Shown: positions 8,770 through 19,887 of the stretch, one piece after another
Layout of the letters: the number at the start of each line of letters is the position of its first letter
How positions within the stretch are numbered: position 1 is the stretch's first letter
Origin: Streptomyces sp. CB01881
GTDB taxonomy: Bacteria > Actinomycetota > Actinomycetes > Streptomycetales > Streptomycetaceae
Direction: 5' to 3'
Assembly (NCBI RefSeq): GCF_002953255.1
Contig: NZ_CP026498.1
Coordinates: 8,699,259 to 8,763,258 of the forward strand
Length of the DNA stretch: 64,000 nucleotides
Made by a program: the position numbers and the translations under genes
The notes under the pieces: model-generated
What the model was told of the DNA's origin: nothing
The model's input: only the letters and a program-made list of their open reading frames with translations
The model's database searches: none

Positions 8770-8828
8770 TCGTAGGTGAGCGATGCGACAGGATGCCGGT
8801 GTGCCGACGATCACGTTGAGGTGAAGAG

Positions 8829-10166
8829 ATGCCATTGACCCCCGAGGACGTTCGGAACAAGCAGTTCACGACCGTCCGCCTGCGCGAAGGCTATGACGAG
8901 GACGAGGTCGATGCCTTCCTCGACGAGGTCGAGGCGGAGCTGACCCGCCTTCTCCGCGAGAACGAGGACCTGCGCGCCAAGCTGGCCGCCGCGACCCGTG
9001 CCGCCGCGCAGAACCAGGCCAACATGCGCAAGGAGCCGCCGCAGGACTCGCGTCCCGGCGCCCCCGTGCCGGCCGCCATATCCGGCCCGCCGGTCCCCGG
9101 GCAGCAGCAGGGCCCCGGCCCGCAGCAGATGGGCGGCCCCGGCGGCCCGCAGCAGATGGGCGGCCCGCAGCAGCAGATGGGCAACCAGCCCCTCGGCCTG
9201 CCGTCCGGCGCCCCGCAGCTCCCGGCCGGCCCCGGTGGTCCGCAGCAGATGGGCGGCCCGCAGCAGCAGATGAACCAGACCATGGGCGGCCAGCAGCAGC
9301 TGGTCCAGCCGATGGGCGGCCAGATGCTCCAGCCCATGGGCGGCCCCGGTGGTCCGCAGCAGATGGGCAACCCGATGGGCCAGGGCATGGGCCAGCAGCA
9401 GATGCAGCAGATGGGCGGCCCCATGGGCGGCCCGCAGCAGCAGATGGGCGGCCCGCTCGGCGGCCCGATGCAGCAGCAGCAGGGGCCCGGTGGCGACAGC
9501 GCCGCCCGCGTCCTGGCGCTCGCCCAGCAGACCGCCGACCAGGCGATCTCCGAGGCCCGTTCCGAGGCCAACAAGATCGTCGGCGAGGCGCGCAGCCGGG
9601 CCGAGGGCCTGGAGCGGGACGCCCGGGCCAAGGCCGACGCCCTGGAGCGGGACGCGCAGGAGAAGCACCGCGTCGCGATGGGCTCGCTGGAGTCCGCGCG
9701 CGCCACGCTGGAGCGCAAGGTCGAGGACCTGCGGGCGTTCGAGCGTGAGTACCGCACGCGTCTGAAGTCGTACCTGGAGACCCAGCTGCGCCAGCTGGAG
9801 TCGCAGGCGGACGACTCGCTCGCCCCGCCGCGCATCCCGGCCACCGCGTCGCTGCCGCCGGCCGCGTCGTCGATGGCTCCGGCCGGTGCGTCCGCGATGG
9901 GCAGCGGTGCGCCGAGCTTCGGCGGCAACCAGCCGTCCTTCGGTGGCAACCAGCCGTCGTTCGGCGGGCAGAGCTCCTTCGGCGGCAACTCCGGTGCGCC
10001 GAGCTTCGGCGGGCAGGCGTCGGGCGGCAACTCCGGTGCCCCGCAGATGCAGCCGGCCGGGATGACGCAGCCGATGGCCGCCGTCCGTCCGCAGCCTCCG
10101 CAGCCGATGCAGCAGGCGCCGGCGCCGATGCGCGGGTTCCTGATCGACGAGGACGGCGACAACTGA
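8829..10166 (+). CDS. divIVA: Polar-growth scaffold DivIVA (Wag31)
   Basis: DivIVA is the coiled-coil polarisome protein that directs hyphal tip growth and branching. The N-terminus PLTPEDVRNKQFTTVRLREG followed by DEDEVDAFLDEVEAEL is the conserved lipid-binding domain and first coiled coil (to about residue 60). Residues about 70-220 are a low-complexity Gln/Gly/Met/Pro tract built from units such as GGPQQMGGPQQQMG. A second long coiled coil (about 225-325, rich in EARSRAEGLERDA-type heptads) follows. The tail (about 335-445) has repeated SFGGNQP units. At 445 residues it is long even for the expanded streptomycete form, mostly through these tracts. Confidence 0.95.
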   Translation: MPLTPEDVRNKQFTTVRLREGYDEDEVDAFLDEVEAELTRLLRENEDLRAKLAAATRAAAQNQANMRKEPPQDSRPGAPVPAAISGPPVPGQQQGPGPQQMGGPGGPQQMGGPQQQMGNQPLGLPSGAPQLPAGPGGPQQMGGPQQQMNQTMGGQQQLVQPMGGQMLQPMGGPGGPQQMGNPMGQGMGQQQMQQMGGPMGGPQQQMGGPLGGPMQQQQGPGGDSAARVLALAQQTADQAISEARSEANKIVGEARSRAEGLERDARAKADALERDAQEKHRVAMGSLESARATLERKVEDLRAFEREYRTRLKSYLETQLRQLESQADDSLAPPRIPATASLPPAASSMAPAGASAMGSGAPSFGGNQPSFGGNQPSFGGQSSFGGNSGAPSFGGQASGGNSGAPQMQPAGMTQPMAAVRPQPPQPMQQAPAPMRGFLIDEDGDN

Positions 10167-10185
10167 GGTTGTAGCCGGGCATTTC

Positions 10186-10231
10186 GAGGGCGCCCCCTCT
10201 GTGACCTCCGGGTCACGGTGGGGGCGCCCTC
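10186..10231 (+). terminator. Terminator of divIVA
   Basis: Perfect 12-bp arms GAGGGCGCCCCC (10186-10197) and GGGGGCGCCCTC (10220-10231) enclose a second perfect hairpin (GTGACC/GGTCAC, 10201-10216). It starts 19 bp after the divIVA stop. No T-run follows, as is common for actinobacterial hairpin terminators. Confidence 0.8.
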
Positions 10232-10254
10232 GTTCGTGCGTGCGGCGCAACGGC

Positions 10255-10292
10255 GAAGCCGCCGCCACCCCGGGCGGGGTGGCGGCGGCTTC
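10255..10292 (-). terminator. Terminator of ileS
   Basis: Perfect 17-bp arms at 10255-10271 and 10276-10292 with a GGGC loop, ending 10 bp beyond the ileS stop codon on the minus strand. With the hairpin at 10186-10231 it insulates the two convergent genes from each other. Confidence 0.78.
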
Positions 10293-10302
10293 GGTCGTCC
10301 GG

Positions 10303-13431
<3,129 letters not shown>

Positions 13432-13432
13432 C

Positions 13433-13704
13433 GCGGGCGTCTACCTCCGGCGGATGCGTGGACTGGATCCGACGGAGGGACGAGACGGCGAGCCGCCCCG
13501 CGGTACCACCCTCCTTGGCCGCGATGCTGCCTGCGGCCCTCTTGTTTGGGCTTGCTGCCGGGTCTAGTGGGCCGCTGCGTGCTGCCTGGGCCGTTCTTCC
13601 GGCGGCTCCGGGGTGATCTTCCCGCCGTGCACGCCCCCGGGCTCACACCGTCCCCGGGTCGCTGGTGGCTGCGTACGTCGGTACTCGTCCCATCTGCGCC
13701 TTGC
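13433..13704 (-). promoter_or_regulatory. T-box riboswitch leader of ileS, translational type
   Basis: Reading the minus strand, the invariant T-box AGGGTGGTACCGCG lies at 13512-13499. Upstream, a probable specifier codon ATC (isoleucine) sits at 13617-13615 in the context GAAGATCACC, with an AGTA-type loop motif earlier in the short stem. Between the T-box and the start codon, CCTCCGTCGG (13478-13469) can pair 9 of 10 bases with CCGCCGGAGG (13453-13444), which contains the ileS Shine-Dalgarno. That is the layout of actinobacterial T-boxes that control translation: uncharged tRNA would free the ribosome-binding site. The leader is about 270 nt from the predicted promoter. Confidence 0.85.
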
Positions 13705-13710
13705 AGACCC

Positions 13711-13716
13711 AGTGTA
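13711..13716 (-). promoter_or_regulatory. -10 element of the ileS promoter
   Basis: TACACT on the minus strand, about 100 nt before the specifier codon and 280 nt before the ileS start. It is a good HrdB-type -10 hexamer. I see no convincing -35 at 16-18 bp spacing, so the exact start near 13704 is tentative. Confidence 0.4.
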
Positions 13717-14050
13717 TCGGCCGCCGCAAGTCGGTTCTTCCCGTCGCGGGGCCCGCGTTCCGCCGGTGCCCCGCCCCTGGCCCGCCCGTGCCCCGTCGGC
13801 GTGCCGACCGTCCTGCGACCGGCACCGGAGCGGCTCGTCCGGGGTGGTCGGCGAGGTGGTTAGGAGGGGGTGATCTGGGCACAACTCTGGTCAGCGCGCG
13901 GGGCGGGGCGGCTGTGGCGGCTGCCTGGGTGGGATCATGGTGAGGCGTCGGTATGTCATGTTGTGACCGGTTTTGATGGGGATTATCGTTCCGGCACTGG
14001 AGGCCGCCGGGAACCGGCGGCTCAATTCGTTCGTAAATGGGGTCGAAGCC
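13717..14050. other. Intergenic region between ileS leader and the DksA-like gene
   Basis: About 330 bp with no gene I can support. It separates the minus-strand ileS leader from the plus-strand zinc-protein gene. The right part is less GC-rich and holds a possible promoter, TTGTGA (13961-13966) and TTATCG (13983-13988) with a 16-bp spacer, reading toward the downstream gene. That promoter, if real, argues against a start codon at 13973 or 13976. Confidence 0.4.
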
Positions 14051-14641
14051 ATGGCTGAGAAGGCAACCGGCGCGGGTACCGCCACCAAGCGGGCACGCAA
14101 GGCCGTGGCAGGCGAACCAGGGGAGGGGACCGTGACCACTACCGCACGGCACAAGACCAGCAACGACACCACGCTCGTGGCCCCCGGCCGCACCCGCACC
14201 CCGGCCGCCACCGCGGCCCGCGGCGGCGGCGCGGAATCGGTGGACCCGGCCGAGCTCCCGGTCCGCCCGGGAGAGGACCCGTGGACCTCCGAGGAGGTCC
14301 ACGAGCTGCACGCCGAGCTGATCAGCGAACTGGAGCGGCTGCAGAACGAGATCGACGCCGCCGAGGCCGCCATCACCGGTCTGATGCGTGACTCCAACGA
14401 CGGAGCCGGCGACGACCAGGTGGACGCCGGTACGAAGAACATCTCGCGGGAGAGCGAGCTGGCCCTCGCCAACAACGCCCGGGACAGCCTCGCCCAGACC
14501 GAGCACGCCCTGGTCAGGCTGGAGGGCGTCGGCTTCGGCATCTGCGAGTCCTGCGGCCAGGCGGTCGGCAAGGCCCGCCTCCAGGCCTTCCCCCGCGCGA
14601 CGCTCTGCGTCCAGTGCAAGGCCAAGCAGGAACGCCGCTGA
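14051..14641 (+). CDS. TraR/DksA-type C4 zinc-finger protein
   Basis: Members of this family bind in the RNA polymerase secondary channel or act as small zinc-binding regulators. The 196-residue product has a Lys/Ala-rich N-terminus (MAEKATGAGTATKRARKAV), a Pro/Thr-rich linker, a helical coiled-coil region from about residue 85 (HELHAELISELERLQNEI) and a C-terminal four-cysteine finger CESC...CVQC (about residues 165-190). It lacks the DxxDxA-type tip of true DksA, so a ppGpp-linked role is not assured. ATG at 14051 is chosen; alternatives are upstream ATGs at 13973/13976 and GTG at 14131, which has the better Shine-Dalgarno (GGGGAGGGG). Confidence 0.82.
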   Translation: MAEKATGAGTATKRARKAVAGEPGEGTVTTTARHKTSNDTTLVAPGRTRTPAATAARGGGAESVDPAELPVRPGEDPWTSEEVHELHAELISELERLQNEIDAAEAAITGLMRDSNDGAGDDQVDAGTKNISRESELALANNARDSLAQTEHALVRLEGVGFGICESCGQAVGKARLQAFPRATLCVQCKAKQERR

Positions 14642-14726
14642 CCGGGACGACGCGGGGGGTCGGGCTTGCCGTACGCTCGACCCCGTAACGTCGCCCGACC
14701 GGCCCGTCCCGGCGACCAGCGGCCCA

Positions 14727-14760
14727 CTCTCCCCCCGCCTTCGACCGGGGGGACCCCCAT
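14727..14760. repeat. G/C hairpin repeat of the streptomycete intergenic type
   Basis: TCCCCCC (14730-14736), a CCTTCGACC-type centre and GGGGGGA (14747-14753) form a hairpin; the G-run can alternatively pair with CCCCC at 14754-14758. From memory, near-identical G/C palindromes with a TTCG-like loop recur widely between genes in Streptomyces genomes. Here it immediately precedes the conserved N-terminus of LspA. Confidence 0.5.
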
Positions 14761-14837
14761 CGGCAGCGGAGCGGATCATCAGTACGCAAGGTTCCCCCCA
14801 GACGCGGGACGAAGCCGTCCCCACCCCCGCCGGAGTC

Positions 14838-15425
14838 GTGGAGGAGGCCGTGGCCGAGCCCGGTGAGGTGACCGCCACCCCGGCGGAGCAGGAGACGCCC
14901 AGGGGCCGGCGCCGGATCGGCGTCCTGATGACCGTCGCGCTCGTCGCCTTCCTGATCGACCTGGGCACCAAGCTGCTGGTCGTCGCCAGGCTGGAGAACC
15001 ACGCGGCGATCAAGGTGGTCGGCGACGTGGTGACCTTCCAGGTGATCCGCAACTCCGGGGCCGCCTTCGGCATGGGGCAGGCGCTGACCATCGTCTTCAC
15101 GGTGATCGCCGCGTCCGTCATCGTGGTGATCTGGCGGATCGCCCGCCGGCTGTACAGCCTCCCGTGGGCGATCGCGCTCGGGCTGCTGCTCGGCGGCGCC
15201 CTGGGCAACCTCACCGACCGGCTGTTCCGCGCGCCGAGCGCCTTCCGCGGTCACGTGGTGGACTTCATCTCCGTCCAGCACTTCGCGGTCTTCAACCTCG
15301 CCGACTCGGCGATCGTCTGCGGCGGCATCCTCGTCGTCCTGCTCTCCTTCCGTGGTAGCAACCCGGACGGCACCGTCCACCAGCAGGCGGAGAAGGGCGG
15401 GAAGGCCGGCGGCCAGGGCGAGTAG
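14838..15425 (+). CDS. lspA: Prolipoprotein signal peptidase (signal peptidase II)
   Basis: LspA is the aspartyl membrane protease that removes signal peptides from diacylglyceryl-modified prolipoproteins, after Lgt (encoded at 61410). Four membrane segments are visible. The family motifs are VIRNSGAAFGMG, LGGALGNLTDRLFR (first catalytic Asp) and HVVDFISVQHFAVFNLADSA (second catalytic Asp). The start is uncertain. Codons resembling the streptomycete N-terminus (AERIIST) are open from 14760 but lack a start codon and abut a G/C hairpin. I used GTG at 14838 (195 residues); GTG at 14850 or 14868 is also possible. It is followed by rluD, which has its own promoter. Confidence 0.9.
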   Translation: MEEAVAEPGEVTATPAEQETPRGRRRIGVLMTVALVAFLIDLGTKLLVVARLENHAAIKVVGDVVTFQVIRNSGAAFGMGQALTIVFTVIAASVIVVIWRIARRLYSLPWAIALGLLLGGALGNLTDRLFRAPSAFRGHVVDFISVQHFAVFNLADSAIVCGGILVVLLSFRGSNPDGTVHQQAEKGGKAGGQGE

Positions 15426-15484
15426 GCCCGGCCGGGGGGAGCGCGGGCCGGGCGGCAGGGGCGAGGGGCGGCGTCCGCGTCCGG

Positions 15485-15490
15485 CATACT
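15485..15490 (+). promoter_or_regulatory. -10 element, leaderless rluD promoter
   Basis: CATACT ends 7 bp before the rluD GTG (15498). That spacing puts the transcription start at or next to the start codon, so the mRNA would be leaderless, consistent with the lack of a Shine-Dalgarno. Confidence 0.45.
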
Positions 15491-15497
15491 CGTACGG

Positions 15498-16436
15498 GTG
15501 AGTACCGCAGCGCAGATCCGCAGCCTCCCCGTTCCCGACGGCCTGGAGGGCGAGCGCCTCGACGCCGCCCTCGCCCGGATGTTCGGCTTCTCCCGGACGA
15601 AGGCCGCCGAACTGGCCGCCGACGGCAAGGTGGCGCTCGACGGCGCCGTGGCCGGCAAGTCGGACCGGGTGACCGCCGGCTCCTGGCTGGAGGTCGAGAT
15701 CCCCGCCCCCGCCGCGCCCGTGCAGATCGTCGCCGAGCACGTCGAGGGCATGCGCATCGTCCACGACGACGAGGACATCGTGCTCGTCGACAAGCCGGTC
15801 GGCGTCGCCGCGCACCCCAGCCCCGGCTGGACCGGCCCCACCGTGATCGGCGGCCTGGCCGCGGCCGGCTACCGCATCTCCACCTCGGGCGCCGCCGAGC
15901 GCCAGGGCATCGTGCACCGGCTCGACGTCGGCACCTCCGGCCTGATGGTGGTGGCGAAGTCGGAGCGCGCGTACACCGACCTCAAGCGGCAGTTCCACGA
16001 CCGGGTGACCGAGAAGAAGTACCACACCCTCGTGCAGGGCCACCCGGACCCGATGAGCGGCACCGTCGACGCGCCGATCGGGCGCCACCCCAGCTCGGAC
16101 TGGAAGTGGGCGGTCACCCGCGACGGCAAGGCGTCCGTCACCCACTACGACCTGATCGAGGCCTACCGGGCCGCCTCGCTGCTGGACATCAAGCTGGAGA
16201 CCGGCCGCACCCACCAGATCCGGGTCCACATGTCCGCGCTGCGCCACCCCTGCGTGGGCGACCTCACCTACGGCGCCGACCCGACGCTGGCCAAGCGGCT
16301 CGGCCTGACCCGGCAGTGGCTGCACGCGGTCTCGCTGGGCTTCGAGCACCCGTCGGACGGCGAGTGGGTGCAGTTCGCCAGCGAGTACCCGGCGGACCTG
16401 CGCAAGGCGCTCGACATCATCGCTTCCGAGAGCTGA
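15498..16436 (+). CDS. rluD: RluD-family 23S rRNA pseudouridine synthase
   Basis: It isomerises uridines in the helix 69 region of 23S rRNA (family role). The 312-residue protein has an N-terminal S4 RNA-binding domain (RLDAALARMFGFSRTKAAELAADG, about residues 18-60). The RluA/RluD catalytic core follows, with GIVHRLDVGTSGLMVVAK, where D143 is the expected catalytic aspartate. GRTHQIRVHM and KRLGLTRQWLHA are also family motifs. The GTG start at 15498 appears leaderless. It follows lspA, as in other streptomycetes and many bacteria, and precedes a GNAT gene by 27 bp. Confidence 0.94.
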   Translation: MSTAAQIRSLPVPDGLEGERLDAALARMFGFSRTKAAELAADGKVALDGAVAGKSDRVTAGSWLEVEIPAPAAPVQIVAEHVEGMRIVHDDEDIVLVDKPVGVAAHPSPGWTGPTVIGGLAAAGYRISTSGAAERQGIVHRLDVGTSGLMVVAKSERAYTDLKRQFHDRVTEKKYHTLVQGHPDPMSGTVDAPIGRHPSSDWKWAVTRDGKASVTHYDLIEAYRAASLLDIKLETGRTHQIRVHMSALRHPCVGDLTYGADPTLAKRLGLTRQWLHAVSLGFEHPSDGEWVQFASEYPADLRKALDIIASES

Positions 16437-16463
16437 GAGAACCGGGGACGGGGGAGGACTGGG

Positions 16464-16925
16464 ATGGGCACGGTCATCAGGGTGGCCGGCGGCGAGGCGG
16501 ACCTCGCGCTGGTGCACGGCGTCCGGCGCGAGGTGTTCATCGTCGAGCAGGGGATCGCCGAGGAGGAGGAGTGGGACGACCTCGACCCGACCTCGGAGCA
16601 CCTGTTGGCGGTCGGACCGGCAGGTGAGCCGCTCGGCACCGCCCGGCTGATCCACGGCGAGCAGGCGCTGAAGCTGACCGGCGGGATCGAGGGGCGGGTG
16701 CTGCTCGGGCGGCTCGCGGTCGTGAAGGCGGCGCGCGGGACGGGGCTGGGCGCCGACCTGGTGCGGGCGGTCGAGGCGGCCGGCCGGGACCGCGGGGCGC
16801 GCGAGGTCGAGCTCCACGCGCAGGTGCAGGCACTCGGCTTCTACGAGCGGCTCGGGTACGCGGCGGAGGGGCCGGTCTACGACGACGCGGGGATCCCGCA
16901 CCGGACGATGACGCGGGTGCTCTGA
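16464..16925 (+). CDS. GNAT-family N-acetyltransferase
   Basis: A 153-residue acetyltransferase of the ElaA/GNAT type. The N-terminal half carries VHGVRREVFIVEQGIAEEEEWDD, characteristic of the ElaA-like group. The acetyl-CoA motif is in LGRLAVVKAARGTGLGADLVRAV (about residues 80-103, R/Q-x-x-G-x-G/A pattern) and a C-terminal FYERLGYAAEGPVYDDAGIPH completes the fold. The substrate is unknown. ATG at 16464 has GGGGAGG upstream. It is probably co-transcribed with rluD. Confidence 0.85.
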   Translation: MGTVIRVAGGEADLALVHGVRREVFIVEQGIAEEEEWDDLDPTSEHLLAVGPAGEPLGTARLIHGEQALKLTGGIEGRVLLGRLAVVKAARGTGLGADLVRAVEAAGRDRGAREVELHAQVQALGFYERLGYAAEGPVYDDAGIPHRTMTRVL

Positions 16926-17017
16926 CCGACGGCGGGGGCGGGTCCGCCGCTCCCGCCGTCGCCCGCGGGCCGCGGGTGTTCCGGGCGGCTTTATCGGACG
17001 CCTACCGGCCCGGCGGA

Positions 17018-17023
17018 TACGAT
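17018..17023 (+). promoter_or_regulatory. -10 element, leaderless promoter of the hydrolase-ABC gene
   Basis: TACGAT ends 8 bp before ATG 17032, with no Shine-Dalgarno between, which fits a leaderless transcript for the two-gene transporter operon 17032-20741. Confidence 0.45.
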
Positions 17024-17031
17024 CACCGACC

Positions 17032-19887
17032 ATGGAGCTCGGTGGGGCGTGGCGCCGGTGGCGCGGTCGCGGGACGGCGGCCGGACGGAGACTACTGGCC
17101 GGAGCGGTCGCCCTGGTGGCGGTGGCCGGGGTCGGTACGGCGGTGGCCGTCGCGGACGGCGGGCAGCAGGCGGTCCGGCAGGAGGACCGTTTCCTCGGCA
17201 TGCCGGAGACCCCCGGCAGCGACCGGCAGGTCCAGCTGGACACCTCCTTCTTCACCACCGGGACGAGCCCGCGCCCGGCCGTCCTGCTCGGCCACGGCTT
17301 CGGCGGATCCAAGGAGGGCGAGCGCGACCGCGCCCGGGAGCTGGCCCGGCAGGGCTACGCGGTGCTGACCTGGTCGGCGCGCGGCTTCGGGCACTCCGGC
17401 GGCAGGATCGGCCTCAACGCGCCCGACCGCGAGGTGCAGGACGTCAAGCACCTGGTCGACTGGCTGGCCCAGCGGCCCGAGGTGCAGCTGGACGGGCCCG
17501 GCGACCCGCGGGTGGGCATCACCGGCGCCTCCTACGGCGGCGCGGTGGCACTGCTCGGCTCCGCGTACGACGGCCGGATCGACGCGGTGGCCAGCCAGAT
17601 CACCTGGTGGAACCTGGCCGACGCGCTGTTCCCGCAGGGGGTGCAGGGCTCGGGCGCGGTGGACGGGGTGTTCAAGAAGCTCTGGGCCGGGATCTTCTTC
17701 ACCACCGGGTCGGCAGCCCCTGGCCCGGCGGGCGGCCTTGGTCCGTCCGGCGGCGCGCCGCGCGCGACGGCGGGGGCCACCGCCGGGCCGGTGGACGGGA
17801 CGGTCGGCTGCGGGCGGTTCCTGGACGAGCTCTGCCGGATGTACGACCGGGTCGCGACCGCCGGGCACGCCGATCCGGAGGCCGTCGCGCTGCTGGAGCG
17901 CTCCAGCCCGTCCTCGGTCGCGGACCGGCTCAAGGCGCCCACCCTGGTCGTCCAGGGCCAGCAGGACTCGCTGTTCCCGCTCGACCAGGGCGACGCGATC
18001 GCCCGCGCGGTCGCGGCCAACGGCGCTCCGGTGGCGGTCGACTGGTTCGCCGGCGGGCACGACGGCGGCACCGACACCAGCGCCCGGGTCGACGACCGGG
18101 TGGGCGCCTGGTTCGACCGCTACCTGAAGAACCCCGGCCCGAAGAACCCCGGCCCGGAGCGCTCGGGGAACGGCACCGGCCCGGCGTTCCGGGTCACCCG
18201 CACCGGCGGCGTCGACTCCACCGGCTTCCAGGCCGTGCTGCGCGGCGCCTCCGCCGATGCCTACCCAAGCCTCGGCGGCACCGGCTCGCACACCGTCGAG
18301 CTGAACGGCGGCACGGCCGGCGCCGAACAGACCTTCGCCAACCCGCCCGGCGGCGCCCCGCCGAACATCTCCGCCCTGCCCGGCATCGGCGCGCTCAGCC
18401 AGGCCGCCGCCCTGGGCGCCGGGCTCTCGCTGGACTTCCCCGGGCAGTACGCCACCTTCGACAGCGCGCCGCTGGACGGCCCGCTGCACCTGACCGGACA
18501 GCCCACCGTGCCGGTCCGGGTGCAGGCCGACAAGCCGGACGCGGTGCTCTTCGCCAAGCTCTACGACGTCGCCCCGGACGGCAAGCAGAGCCTGCCGCAG
18601 CAGCTCGCCGCCCCGCTCCGGGTGACCGGCGCCGACGCGGCCGGCGGCAGGACCGTCACGGTGGCGCTGCCCGTCGTCGACCACACCTTCTCCGCCGGGC
18701 ACCGCCTGCGGCTGGTCCTCGCCTCGACCGACCTGGCGTACGCCTCGCCCGCCGAGCCCGCCACCTACCGCGCGGCCGTCGCCGGGGCGCTCACCGTGCC
18801 GACCGTCGACGGGCTGGTCACCGAGGCGGCGCCGCTGCCCGCCCGGACCTGGGTCCTGCCGCTGGTCGCCGTCGCGGTCGCGGCCGCACTGCTCCTGCTG
18901 CCGCGGCTGCGCCGACGCGGCCGGGTGGCCCGCGGACCGGCGTACGACCCGGCGCTGGCCGGGGTGCCGTTGCAGATCACCGGCCTGAGCAAGCGCTACA
19001 AGGGATCCGCCGACCGGTACGCCGTCCGGGAGCTGGGCTTCCGGGTGGAACAGGGCCAGGTGCTCGGCCTGCTCGGGCCCAACGGCGCGGGCAAGACCAC
19101 CACGCTGCGGATGCTGATGGGCCTGATCCGGCCCGACGAGGGCGAGATCCGGATCTTCGGCCACCTGGTGCGCCCGGGCACGCCGGTGCTCTCCCGGGTC
19201 GGCGCCTTCGTCGAGGGGGCCGGGTTCCTGCCGCACCTCAGCGGCCGGGCCAACCTGCGGCTCTACTGGCAGGCCACCGGCCGCCCGGAGGCCGACGCCC
19301 ACCTGGAGGAGGCGCTGGCCATCGCCGGGCTCGGCGAGGCGCTGGACCGGGCGGTGCGCACCTACTCGCAGGGCATGCGGCAGCGCCTCGCGATCGCCCA
19401 GGCCATGCTCGGGCTGCCGGACCTGCTGATCCTGGACGAGCCGACCAACGGGCTGGACCCGCCGCAGATCCGCGAGATGCGCGAGGTGATGATCCGGTAC
19501 GCCGCCGCCGGGCGGACCGTCATCGTCTCCAGCCACCTGCTCTCGGAGGTGGAGCAGAGCTGCACCGACCTGGTGGTGATGGACCGCGGCCGGCTGGTCA
19601 CCGCCGGCGCCGTCGCCGAGATCGTCGGCGCGGGCGAGCTGCTGCTGGTCGGCACCCCGGCCTCGTACGGGCCCCAGGAGCTGGCGGCGGCCGCCGACAA
19701 GGCGGCGGCGCTGGACGGGGTCGGCTCGGTCGAGCCGGTCGAGGGCGGGCTGCTGGTGAGGCTGGACGGCATGACGGCCAGCCGGCTGCTGGCCGAGCTG
19801 GTGCGCCTCGGCGTGCCGGTGGAACGGGCCGGTCCGCACCGCCGCCTGGAGGACGCGTTCCTGTCACTGATCGGAGGCCCGGCATGA
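17032..19887 (+). CDS. Fusion of CocE/X-Pro peptidase-like hydrolase and ABC ATPase
   Basis: This 951-residue protein joins two normally separate modules. An Arg-rich N-terminus and membrane anchor (about residues 15-42) lead to an alpha/beta hydrolase of the S15/CocE type: nucleophile S167 in GASYGG, D312 in VQGQQDSLFP, H343 in FAGGHDGG. A jelly-roll-like C-terminal hydrolase domain follows (about 380-595). A second membrane segment (about 606-625) then leads to an ABC ATPase (from 647): Walker A GPNGAGKTT near 682, signature YSQGMRQR near 778, Walker B LLILDEPTNGLDPP near 800. Two spans would place the hydrolase outside and the ATPase inside. A perfect 15-bp tandem duplication (18127-18156) encodes KNPGPKNPGP. 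It overlaps the permease gene by 4 bp. The transported substrate is unknown. Confidence 0.88.
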   Translation: MELGGAWRRWRGRGTAAGRRLLAGAVALVAVAGVGTAVAVADGGQQAVRQEDRFLGMPETPGSDRQVQLDTSFFTTGTSPRPAVLLGHGFGGSKEGERDRARELARQGYAVLTWSARGFGHSGGRIGLNAPDREVQDVKHLVDWLAQRPEVQLDGPGDPRVGITGASYGGAVALLGSAYDGRIDAVASQITWWNLADALFPQGVQGSGAVDGVFKKLWAGIFFTTGSAAPGPAGGLGPSGGAPRATAGATAGPVDGTVGCGRFLDELCRMYDRVATAGHADPEAVALLERSSPSSVADRLKAPTLVVQGQQDSLFPLDQGDAIARAVAANGAPVAVDWFAGGHDGGTDTSARVDDRVGAWFDRYLKNPGPKNPGPERSGNGTGPAFRVTRTGGVDSTGFQAVLRGASADAYPSLGGTGSHTVELNGGTAGAEQTFANPPGGAPPNISALPGIGALSQAAALGAGLSLDFPGQYATFDSAPLDGPLHLTGQPTVPVRVQADKPDAVLFAKLYDVAPDGKQSLPQQLAAPLRVTGADAAGGRTVTVALPVVDHTFSAGHRLRLVLASTDLAYASPAEPATYRAAVAGALTVPTVDGLVTEAAPLPARTWVLPLVAVAVAAALLLLPRLRRRGRVARGPAYDPALAGVPLQITGLSKRYKGSADRYAVRELGFRVEQGQVLGLLGPNGAGKTTTLRMLMGLIRPDEGEIRIFGHLVRPGTPVLSRVGAFVEGAGFLPHLSGRANLRLYWQATGRPEADAHLEEALAIAGLGEALDRAVRTYSQGMRQRLAIAQAMLGLPDLLILDEPTNGLDPPQIREMREVMIRYAAAGRTVIVSSHLLSEVEQSCTDLVVMDRGRLVTAGAVAEIVGAGELLLVGTPASYGPQELAAAADKAAALDGVGSVEPVEGGLLVRLDGMTASRLLAELVRLGVPVERAGPHRRLEDAFLSLIGGPA

